Below, one piece after another: positions 1 through 6,205 of a DNA stretch of 13,398 nt. Made by a program: the position numbers and the translations under genes. The stretch's first letter is position 1. Each line of letters opens with the position of its first letter. Source of the stretch: an uncultured Bacteroides sp. (GTDB lineage Bacteria; Bacteroidota; Bacteroidia; Bacteroidales; Bacteroidaceae); contig CAAFUN010000087.1 of assembly GCA_900766195.1 (NCBI GenBank), forward strand, positions 1 through 13,398, given 5' to 3'. The notes below the pieces were generated by a model. That model worked only from the letters and a program-made list of their open reading frames with translations. It was not told the DNA's origin and made no database searches.

Positions 1-34
1 AATTTTATAAGCCTCGTAACTAGCTGAGTATTAA
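1..34. other. Left contig edge beyond the truncated methylase
   Basis: These bases lie past the premature stop of the methylase. They are AT-rich and hold no recognisable gene, adapter or known repeat. In a complete methylase this position would still be coding, so the sequence here is either foreign DNA joined by rearrangement or an assembly join. Confidence 0.4.
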
Positions 35-1609
35 TTAATAATAGCTGTTTTGAGAATATTTCTCCGGACAGCAGTGATTCAACTCATATTTGATTGATAT
101 ACTTGGATCTACTTCAACTTTTGCGCCAAATGGAGGATTTGTAAAAATCATATCAAACTTACCCTGTGCATTATCTTCGGCACTTTCAAATGGGAAGTTT
201 TTGTCGTGGCTAACAGAAATACTATTATTCACAGCTTCTGCTATAAATGGGACATCAGGTTTATCTCCTTGTGGATAATCTAAGGAGTTGATGTTATAAA
301 TGTTGCTATGACCATCACCTGCCATCACCATGTTCATTCGAGCGGCTTTCTTTAAGTCTGGGTCAAAGTCAAAGCCAAAAATCATTTTTTCAGCATAATC
401 ACGTACCAAGTCATCTACTTCTGGACTATTAGTTTTTGCATCAAGGCGAACTTCGTCCAAATCTGGATATAGTTGTTTTGTAATCTTGCGACGAACATGG
501 TCAAGAACCATTACAAGGAAACCGCCTGAGCCACATGCAGGGTCAAGCACACGACAATTTTGGTCTGGGTCAAGCATCTCAACCATACACTTAATAATAT
601 TGCGTGGGGTAAAGAATTGACCAGCTTCCTGTTTTAGTGTGTTACTTACAATTGTCTCATAAGCAGTACCTTTTACGTCGACTGTTGCATCGAGGAACGA
701 GTATTTTGCTATTTCACTGGCCACAAAAGCGAGTCCTCTATCTGAAAGCATAATCATTTCATTGCCTTCGAATACATCCTTGAATAAATGACTATCTTTC
801 AAATCTTCAAAGATGCCTTTTATTCTATCAGCAACTTCCTTACATCCTTCGGCTGTATTTCTTTCTTTTACTCCAACCCAAAAACGTCGGCGATAACTAA
901 TGCCATTTTTAGCATCGGAATATCTTCTCTTTTCATCGTAAATCTTGCAGAATATAAGGTTAAGAAGCTCCCAAAATGCGGTTTTCTTCATACCTTCATT
1001 TCCATAGATGTAATCGTGGCAACGCTTGAATGTCTTAACAAGTGATTCATTGGCTGGCTTACGAGGCATTGCTCTTTCACCTTCCTTTTCTAGGTCTTCA
1101 AGTGTTTGACCTTTAGCAGGGAAGTCAGACAAATCTTCTAATTCTGTTTGGCCATAAGCATCTTCTTTTGCGTGAACGTATTGTAGGTCTTCACCATTAG
1201 TCCAGCATCCAAACTCGCAATCTGTGCAGAATAGAATGTTTTCAAGAGTGGCTGTAACGCCATTCTTTTTATCTTCTGGTTTAACTTTTGCATCTTTGGC
1301 AACAACAATGATTCTTATGAGGTTGGCTACATCATGAGCTCGTCCTTCTTCAAATATTGCTAAATCCACTTTTTGTGTTTTTGCTTTATCAGAATCGGGG
1401 TCGTCATATTTTACTTTGTAGTCACGTTCCATATCTTCTGTTGCGAAGCCATATTCCTCGGCCATCATCTCAATCATCGATTGGAGTGTGAGTTCCTTGT
1501 CTGTGCTCTTAACCTTTCTATTGGTAAGGGTACAGATCATTTCATTTTCTTCTAGTACAATCTCATTCTGAGCTGCCTGATCGTTTATTTTAATGTCGTT
1601 GCTAGCCAT
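35..1609 (-). CDS. HsdM-like N6-adenine DNA methylase with HSDR_N-like N-terminus, C-terminally truncated
   Basis: Likely modification subunit of a type I-like restriction-modification system, transferring methyl from S-adenosylmethionine to adenine. Numbering below is from a TTG three codons upstream; I prefer the ATG at 1609 (524 residues). Residues about 47-145 resemble the HSDR_N nuclease-like fold (VDLAIF at 84-89, WTNG at 139-142), but the expected E-x-K is V-A-K at 106-108, so nuclease activity looks lost. Residues 210-330 form the helical HsdM N-terminal region, GQFFTPRNI starts at 333, SAM motif I is DPACGSGG at 359-366, and catalytic motif IV is NPPFG at 494-498. The reading frame ends about 30 residues after NPPF, whereas HsdM proteins normally continue for well over 100 residues. 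The last dozen residues resemble nothing I know. No HsdS or HsdR is visible. Family assignment is firm; function of the truncated form is doubtful. Confidence 0.85.
   Translation of the reverse strand: MASNDIKINDQAAQNEIVLEENEMICTLTNRKVKSTDKELTLQSMIEMMAEEYGFATEDMERDYKVKYDDPDSDKAKTQKVDLAIFEEGRAHDVANLIRIIVVAKDAKVKPEDKKNGVTATLENILFCTDCEFGCWTNGEDLQYVHAKEDAYGQTELEDLSDFPAKGQTLEDLEKEGERAMPRKPANESLVKTFKRCHDYIYGNEGMKKTAFWELLNLIFCKIYDEKRRYSDAKNGISYRRRFWVGVKERNTAEGCKEVADRIKGIFEDLKDSHLFKDVFEGNEMIMLSDRGLAFVASEIAKYSFLDATVDVKGTAYETIVSNTLKQEAGQFFTPRNIIKCMVEMLDPDQNCRVLDPACGSGGFLVMVLDHVRRKITKQLYPDLDEVRLDAKTNSPEVDDLVRDYAEKMIFGFDFDPDLKKAARMNMVMAGDGHSNIYNINSLDYPQGDKPDVPFIAEAVNNSISVSHDKNFPFESAEDNAQGKFDMIFTNPPFGAKVEVDPSISIKYELNHCCPEKYSQNSYY
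44..72. repeat. Imperfect inverted repeat at the methylase break point
   Basis: Arms GCTGT and ACAGC at the outside and GAGAA with TTCTC inside can pair: ten Watson-Crick pairs, two G-T pairs and one mismatch around a three-base loop. It sits just where the methylase protein stops resembling its family. It could be a recombination site, a mobile-element end, a hairpin, or chance. Confidence 0.35.
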
Positions 1610-1615
1610 ATTATG

Positions 1616-1623
1616 CAAAATTA
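1616..1623 (-). promoter_or_regulatory. Candidate Bacteroides-type -7 box (TAATTTTG) of the methylase gene
   Basis: Read on the minus strand, TAATTTTG matches the Bacteroides consensus TAnnTTTG. The G lies only six bases before the ATG at 1609, so transcription would start at or next to the start codon, giving a leaderless or nearly leaderless message. A clear -33 TTTG was not found. The motif is short and unproven. Confidence 0.35.
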
Positions 1624-1653
1624 CGTTGTTACACTGTTAAAGCCTCATTTATA

Positions 1654-1719
1654 GGTCATCCAAGTTAGTCCAACTAGTGTTTTGATACTATTTGAAGGGC
1701 TTTTGCTACTTGGATAACC
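1654..1719. repeat. Inverted repeat upstream of the methylase
   Basis: The left arm at 1654-1668 reads GGTCATCCAAGTTAG. The right arm at 1706-1719, reverse complemented, reads GGTTATCCAAGTAG, so the arms agree except for one substitution and one extra base. The spacer is 37 bases. It lies in the gap between the XRE regulator and the methylase and could be an operator, a long hairpin in a read-through transcript, or a recombination relic. Confidence 0.45.
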
Positions 1720-1737
1720 CATTCTGAGCTGTTTCTT

Positions 1738-1983
1738 TCATTTTTTTACACCATGTAATTTGATGTATACCGCATCATCTTCTTTTGATGAATGAAGTAG
1801 TTCTTTCACATCAACCTCCAAGCATTTGGCGATTTGTAAAAGCGTCTCAAGTCCTGGTTGTGCTGAATTAGTACACCATTTTGAGACAGTTGCAGGATCT
1901 TTCCCCAATTGTTCTGCCAACCATTTATTGGTTCTCTTCTTTTCCGCAAGAACAACTTTCAGTCGATTAATATCCTTTTTCAT
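1738..1983 (-). CDS. XRE-family helix-turn-helix regulator
   Basis: Small DNA-binding protein of 81 residues, starting at the ATG at 1983; a TTG nine codons upstream overlaps the probable promoter box and is less likely. The Cro/C1-type HTH spans roughly residues 7-62, with recognition helix around DPATVSKWCTN and the typical SLETLLQIA-like segment (here GLETLLQIAKCLEVDVKELL). Its length fits a single-domain XRE protein with a short C-terminal tail. It lies directly upstream of the methylase on the same strand and divergent from the AGDNS module. XRE proteins of this size often accompany type I modification genes or act as autorepressors of accessory cargo. Which promoter it controls cannot be told from sequence alone; imperfect inverted repeats flank the gene on both sides. 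Confidence 0.85.
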   Translation of the reverse strand: MKKDINRLKVVLAEKKRTNKWLAEQLGKDPATVSKWCTNSAQPGLETLLQIAKCLEVDVKELLHSSKEDDAVYIKLHGVKK

Positions 1984-2007
1984 ATTGATATTTAATTGCG
2001 TATTATG

Positions 2008-2015
2008 CAAATTTA
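2008..2015 (-). promoter_or_regulatory. Candidate -7 box (TAAATTTG) of the XRE gene
   Basis: On the minus strand TAAATTTG matches TAnnTTTG and is followed by CATAATA, the same string that follows the methylase box. A TTGA lies 17 bases upstream as a possible -33 element. The expected transcript would have a leader of about 20 bases before the ATG at 1983. Confidence 0.4.
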
Positions 2016-2089
2016 GTGATTTTAGCAGAAAATCAATGATAAAATAGCAGTTATTTGACGTTTTAGGCTGAATTAATAGAAAAATGAGC

Positions 2090-2097
2090 TATTTTTG
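2090..2097 (+). promoter_or_regulatory. Candidate -7 box (TATTTTTG) of the plus-strand AGDNS module
   Basis: TATTTTTG matches TAnnTTTG and lies about 50 bases before the ATG at 2149. No well-spaced -33 TTTG was found; the nearest TTTG, at 2054, is too far. As at the XRE and methylase boxes, CAT follows directly. Confidence 0.35.
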
Positions 2098-2101
2098 CAT
2101 G

Positions 2102-2121
2102 TGACGAATAGCAAATCGTCA
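2102..2121. promoter_or_regulatory. Small inverted repeat TGACGA-N8-TCGTCA in the divergent promoter region
   Basis: A perfect six-base inverted repeat with an eight-base spacer lies just downstream of the plus-strand promoter box, near the expected transcript start. A further TGACG occurs at 2056-2060. Placement between the XRE gene and the module suggests an operator, but binding is inferred only. Confidence 0.35.
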
Positions 2122-2148
2122 ACAGAATAAATAAAAATAGAAAAGCCT

Positions 2149-2337
2149 ATGGATTATATAAGTTGGTTATTTGATGGTTTTGGTACAAGTATAGTTGTAT
2201 TTATACTCGGTCTGGCAATCGGAGGAGGTACTGGATATGGTATTGGCAAGAATAAAAATATTCAAAAACAAAATGCTGGCGATAATTCAAATCAAAGTCA
2301 AATTGGTAATGTTATAAATAACAATGGAACTAAGTAA
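2149..2337 (+). CDS. Small single-pass membrane protein with C-terminal AGDNS/Q motif
   Basis: I do not recognise a named family for this 62-residue protein. Residues about 11-34 form one hydrophobic segment rich in glycine at its end (GLAIGGGTGYGIG), likely a membrane anchor. The tail after it is polar and holds QNAGDNSNQSQIGNVINN at about residues 41-58. The same motif opens the next gene (QKAGDNSTQMQ). Such GDNS/Q/G-rich strings are seen at the start of some uncharacterised bacterial proteins and may form beta-structured assembly elements; that is inference. The gene overlaps the next by 14 bases, so the two are probably translated together. The small protein may anchor its larger partner at the inner membrane through the shared motif. 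Confidence 0.75.
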   Translation: MDYISWLFDGFGTSIVVFILGLAIGGGTGYGIGKNKNIQKQNAGDNSNQSQIGNVINNNGTK

Positions 2338-3439
2338 TCAATCCCAGAAAGCTGGTGATAACTCTACTCAGATGCAAGCTACCACCATAGTCAATAACTA
2401 TATTGCAAATAATGGTATAGATGAAACCCGTGCTAGGTTAATTTGTAAAGAGGAATTTGAAGTTGCGCGAAAGGAACTAACTCATGAAGCTCAAGAACTT
2501 GCTATAGACAGAGTAAATAAACTTGAAGACAGACTAATGCCCAAAATGCAACAATATGACGAGTCATATAAAATTTTTGCAGATCCATCATTCCAAATTG
2601 CATTGAAAAAGGCTCAACTTGTTGCAGCAGCATCAGAACGTGAAAATGATTATGATATGTTGGCTGAACTATTATTGCATAGAGCACAAGAAGGACACGA
2701 TAGGTGGAAAAGACTAGGTATAACAAAAGCAATTGAAATTGTTGATCAAATTTCTGATGAAGCCGTGGTTGCCATAACAGTAGTTTATGCTTTTGATAAG
2801 TATTTCTCAACAAGTACGAAACTTGGAGATGCTCTTATGTCACTTAACTCGTTCTATGGGAAATTACTTGCGGAGAGTGAGTTACCTGTAGGTGATAAAT
2901 GGCTAGAGCATTTAGATTTGTTATCCGTTATCCGTTTGGGTATAAGAAATATAAATGAATTTAAAAAAATAAGAGACTTAATACTTTTAATCTTTACCAA
3001 TCATTTAATTACTGGAATTCAAAAAGATAGCGAGGAATACAAAACCATAATCGGAGAATTCGTAAAGAACCAATTACCAATAAATTGTTTTGTTCAGCAT
3101 TCGCTTAAAAGTGACTACATTATTATGGATCTGCCTGAAAATCTTGATGATTGTAGAATCACAAAGGTCATAGGTTTGGGACAACAGGTTCAAATTAAGT
3201 TAGATGAGAGTAAGAAAGAATTGCTCTCAAGGACAAGGTCAATGATAAATAAACCTGATTCAGAAAATATTGAATTAAGAAATAGCTTAGTTGACAAATG
3301 GAATTCTTACCCAACACTCAAAAAAATCGGGATTTGGTGGGATGCAATACCTTGCCATTTTACAATTACTCCTGTAGGTCAAGCAATCGCTAATTCTTAT
3401 ATTCACGGTAAAGATTCCTCTCTGCCATTAATATATTGA
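2324..3439 (+). CDS. AGDNS-motif protein, resembles LPO_1073/Vpar_1526 family, function unknown
   Basis: A 371-residue soluble-looking protein of unknown function. Residues 4-30 are an N-terminal polar motif (NQSQKAGDNSTQMQ, then an N-rich stretch). Residues 33-82 look like a charged coiled coil, and 83-230 is helical with YDMLAELLLHRAQ and ISDEAVVAITVVYAF segments. The C-terminal third (260-371) is mixed. From memory, the arrangement AGDNST-Q plus a 'leave/act on DxLxxLLxxR' helical region recalls the LPO_1073/Vpar_1526 family; I could not search this, so treat it as a lead. No nuclease, protease, NTPase or toxin motif was found. It starts inside the preceding small gene (ATGGAACTAAGTAA shared) and ends two bases from the convergent lysozyme, with its terminator inside that gene. 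Confidence 0.8.
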   Translation: MELSNQSQKAGDNSTQMQATTIVNNYIANNGIDETRARLICKEEFEVARKELTHEAQELAIDRVNKLEDRLMPKMQQYDESYKIFADPSFQIALKKAQLVAAASERENDYDMLAELLLHRAQEGHDRWKRLGITKAIEIVDQISDEAVVAITVVYAFDKYFSTSTKLGDALMSLNSFYGKLLAESELPVGDKWLEHLDLLSVIRLGIRNINEFKKIRDLILLIFTNHLITGIQKDSEEYKTIIGEFVKNQLPINCFVQHSLKSDYIIMDLPENLDDCRITKVIGLGQQVQIKLDESKKELLSRTRSMINKPDSENIELRNSLVDKWNSYPTLKKIGIWWDAIPCHFTITPVGQAIANSYIHGKDSSLPLIY

Positions 3440-3441
3440 TT

Positions 3442-3948
3442 CTAAGAATTTAATAGCTTCAGTTCCGTCCATCTTCTTCGTTTGATGGACGGGATTTTTC
3501 TACCATTCCAATGGCAAAATCCAAGGTATTCTGCTTCGATGTCGATGTCTCCGCGCTTTATCTTTTGAAGGAGTCGGCTTTCTTGTTTTCCTTTACCACC
3601 AACAAGTGGTTTTATGCCGACATTGTAGGCCAATACCGATAAAAGCATTGCTTTATCACCATAGCTCTTGAAATATTCAAGTAAATTATTCAAATCAGAG
3701 CGTAAAAGACTGTCAGCCTGTTTATAACTGATATTTGGTTTAAGTTTCTCATGGGGCTGAACACGATGACCAAAGCCCACATACGGCCAGCTATTTCGGT
3801 GAAGCGTTTCATAGTATTTTATGATTCGAACTGCTGATTCGTACTTGACTGGGTCGCAATTTGAAGGTCTTGTAGGACTTCTTTCTTTGGCCGAGACAGT
3901 CATTGAGAAGATGAGCGTCATTGCCAATAGCAGGGATTTAAGTTTCAT
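3442..3948 (-). CDS. Secreted lysozyme-like muramidase of the tra operon
   Basis: Likely cuts peptidoglycan so that the conjugation channel can cross the periplasm. The 168-residue product starts with a signal peptide (about 1-20, ending TVSA). The mature part resembles phage-type GH24 lysozymes: a candidate catalytic Glu at 47 (YYETLH), then PYVGFGH at 55-61 matching the T-x-GYGH block, then LAYNVG at 106-111, and a C-terminal RRRW block near 157-160 like the usual RR-x-E-x-ELF. The spacing between the Glu and GFGH is shorter than in T4-type enzymes, and the Asp/Thr partners are not obvious, so the catalytic assignment is provisional. Lysozymes of this kind typically sit at the distal end of Bacteroides tra operons, as here, 12 bases after the coupling ATPase. 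Its last codons contain a plus-strand terminator for the convergent gene. Confidence 0.85.
   Translation of the reverse strand: MKLKSLLLAMTLIFSMTVSAKERSPTRPSNCDPVKYESAVRIIKYYETLHRNSWPYVGFGHRVQPHEKLKPNISYKQADSLLRSDLNNLLEYFKSYGDKAMLLSVLAYNVGIKPLVGGKGKQESRLLQKIKRGDIDIEAEYLGFCHWNGRKIPSIKRRRWTELKLLNS
3465..3499 (+). terminator. Rho-independent terminator of the AGDNS module, inside the lysozyme coding end
   Basis: CCGTCCATC at 3465-3473 pairs perfectly with GATGGACGG at 3484-3492 around a ten-base loop, followed by GATTTTT. Transcription from the plus-strand module would stop here. The reverse direction lacks a T-run, so tra transcripts should pass. The stem lies in codons for PSI and WT of the lysozyme. 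Confidence 0.8.
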
Positions 3949-3960
3949 TATTGTGTAGGA

Positions 3961-6195
3961 TTACTTTTTAGGTTTTTGAATCTGGATAGGCTTTCGGTAA
4001 ATGGAGTTGACCATGTTTTTAACCTCTTGACCTACCTTGATAAAGTTGGCATATAAAATGCGTTCTTTCTCATCTTGTGTCTTGAAGGTGTAGAATTTGG
4101 GTATCTCATAGTTCTTGTAATCAGCTTCTTCTTTCTTGATTTCTTCCATGTTGAAGTTGGTTTTGCAATAGAATTTGGAAGTTTTGAATTCGTCTGATTC
4201 CTGTATGTTCATAGAACCGTTTCTTCCGGTCTTGGTAACGACAAAATCACGTGCGGTCTGTCCGCATACCCAACCTGTTGGCAAGTCAGATATTTTGCTA
4301 GCAGGAACAAGGCTGTCCATGTTCTCATTCAAGTTGATGGATGTACGGTCTCTATCGATGGTAACGCCTTTCTTTAGCTGAACCACCTTCCCGAAGATAT
4401 CATTACTGAGCCATTCCAAAGTCTCTTTTGAACGAGCAGAGCCGGATACTACGTTACCCACGGTAGTGATAATTTTCTGCATTCCGACCTTGCCATAGTC
4501 TGCTTCAAGCTGTGGCAACTCCTGAAAGCCAAGTGTTACGCTCACTTTATTGCTTCGGGCTGTACCAATCAGGCGGTCTATTTTGTGGAAATATAATGTT
4601 GGCAACTCATCAACAATAATGCTTACCGGTATATTCTTACCTTGTCCTGTATTCACCCGTGTTACCAAACGATTCAAAATTAAGGCATTCAATGCACCGA
4701 TAATACTCTCCATTTCGGGGTCATTAGCAATAAGTAAATAACTGGGATTTTTAGGGTCACTTACCTTTAAATCAAAGTCATCGCCATCTCGATGAAATAC
4801 CCAATAACTCTCCTTTGTTGCCAATCTACTGGTATAAACACGTAGTGTGCCAATCATACCTTCAAGTTGTTCCAAAGCGTTGTGTTCCAATGCACTTTGG
4901 AATGGACCAAGTAGTGGGGCAACCTCGTTATCTGTTTGCAATACCTCAAAAATAGTCTGGTAACTCTCGTTTAAAAAACTCAAGATATGTGGCATGTCCG
5001 AGTATTTTCCAAGCCAATATGCAGGTTCTATAGGTTCTCCACCTTTCTCCTTGCGAACAACACCTGTAGGCTTCCACATTTTATACTCCTCGTCATAAAT
5101 CTTATCGGCGTAAAGCATGTCGCCATTCTCATCGTATGGCTCACGTTCATAGTTTACAAAGAAATAGATGCAAGCCGCCAAGAAGTTCACCGCGGAAGTC
5201 TGGAAGAACTGGTCGCTACCGCCGCCACCTTCTTTTTTCCCCTTCTGTAAAGACTCAAGCAATGTCTCAGCTGTCTCACTTGCTGCTGCAAGATTCGGAA
5301 TATACTTCTTCTGAATAGGATTTACACGTCGGCTATACTCAACATCAACAAAGTTGATGATGTTGAACTTACAATCCTTTGGAGTATTTCCTTTCTTCTG
5401 ATTGATGCGATAATGGTAATATAGCTTCTGTGCCAAAGTCGGGAATTTGTAATCATAGCAGACTAAGGCAAAGCCTTTTGCACTATGTTGTCGAATGAAT
5501 GGCTCAATAATAGAGAATGTCTTACCGGAACCAGGAGTACCAACAACCCATGTACCTCGGAAAGGATTCTCGATATTCGCATAGCCTTCTCGGAATTTGC
5601 CTTTATAATAGAAACGCATTGGAATGTTTACCGAATATTTGTTCTCTCGAAGCTGTGTGCATTGCTCAAAGCTCTCGTTCTCCAGATTGAATCTATCTTT
5701 CAATAATCCTTCTTTCAAGAACTTTGAAATGTTATCCAAAGCAACGTGAACTAAGATTGTACCAACTACTGACATCAGCATATAGAAGATGATATTCAGG
5801 CGTATGGTATAGATTCTTGTCGATAAGAATCCTTCGCTACCTGTATGGCCAAAGTTGAAGAATATAACGGCCAAGATAAGTAAGCCTACACCGAAAACAA
5901 ATGGGTAAAGAACCTGTCGTCTGGCATCAAACTCTAACTGTTTCTTATTTCTGGTACCGATACAGGTGATGCAAACCAACAGGAATGTTGCTATCTTGCA
6001 ATAAATCAGATTTCCATCGTTATAGATGAACCACTGTTTCATTCGTCCGTGAATATCACCAACGATACCATTCCAAAAGTCTAATATCTGAGGATCGAGG
6101 GCGAACATAAAGAACTCCAGAACCACTGATACATAAATCAGTGATCTGAAAATTTTATATGCCGTCTGTAATTCTTTACTTTCTTCCATTGCCAT
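3961..6195 (-). CDS. Type IV secretion coupling protein (VirD4/TraG family ATPase)
   Basis: Couples the relaxosome to the secretion channel and powers DNA export at the inner membrane. The 744-residue product has up to four N-terminal membrane segments (about 14-32, 63-80, 95-113, 131-152), then the RecA-like ATPase: Walker A GTPGSGKTF at 219-227, Walker B SIIVDELP at 525-532, and a GFQEL segment near 556-560. A glycine-rich loop (EGGGGSDQFFQTS, 322-334) and an inserted segment around 350-400 are typical of the Bacteroidetes TraG/MobC-type proteins as I know them. Start is the ATG at 6195; a second ATG two codons later is equally possible. In CTnDOT-type elements the coupling protein usually sits with mobilisation genes; here it lies between a lipoprotein and the lysozyme at the end of the tra operon, ten bases after the lipoprotein stop. 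Confidence 0.92.
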   Translation of the reverse strand: MAMEESKELQTAYKIFRSLIYVSVVLEFFMFALDPQILDFWNGIVGDIHGRMKQWFIYNDGNLIYCKIATFLLVCITCIGTRNKKQLEFDARRQVLYPFVFGVGLLILAVIFFNFGHTGSEGFLSTRIYTIRLNIIFYMLMSVVGTILVHVALDNISKFLKEGLLKDRFNLENESFEQCTQLRENKYSVNIPMRFYYKGKFREGYANIENPFRGTWVVGTPGSGKTFSIIEPFIRQHSAKGFALVCYDYKFPTLAQKLYYHYRINQKKGNTPKDCKFNIINFVDVEYSRRVNPIQKKYIPNLAAASETAETLLESLQKGKKEGGGGSDQFFQTSAVNFLAACIYFFVNYEREPYDENGDMLYADKIYDEEYKMWKPTGVVRKEKGGEPIEPAYWLGKYSDMPHILSFLNESYQTIFEVLQTDNEVAPLLGPFQSALEHNALEQLEGMIGTLRVYTSRLATKESYWVFHRDGDDFDLKVSDPKNPSYLLIANDPEMESIIGALNALILNRLVTRVNTGQGKNIPVSIIVDELPTLYFHKIDRLIGTARSNKVSVTLGFQELPQLEADYGKVGMQKIITTVGNVVSGSARSKETLEWLSNDIFGKVVQLKKGVTIDRDRTSINLNENMDSLVPASKISDLPTGWVCGQTARDFVVTKTGRNGSMNIQESDEFKTSKFYCKTNFNMEEIKKEEADYKNYEIPKFYTFKTQDEKERILYANFIKVGQEVKNMVNSIYRKPIQIQKPKK

Positions 6196-6205
6196 GGGCT
6201 ACATT

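Noticed and set aside
35..1609. Complete type I restriction-modification or BREX/DISARM locus
   Set aside because: Only a truncated methylase and an XRE regulator are visible; no HsdS, HsdR, helicase, PglZ or other partner is in the window.
2502..2813. 103-residue minus-strand reading frame opposite the AGDNS protein gene
   Set aside because: Low-complexity, hydrophobic, antisense product with no start context; the plus-strand gene is coherent over its full length.
2149..3439. Classical toxin-antitoxin pair
   Set aside because: The small gene has a membrane anchor and a motif shared with its partner, and neither protein shows a known toxin or antitoxin fold; calling it a toxin-antitoxin system would go beyond the sequence.
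5211..5235. GGGGS string in the coupling ATPase, looking like an engineered linker
   Set aside because: Glycine-rich loops at this place are, as far as I recall, natural in Bacteroidetes coupling proteins, and the surrounding frame is fully native.
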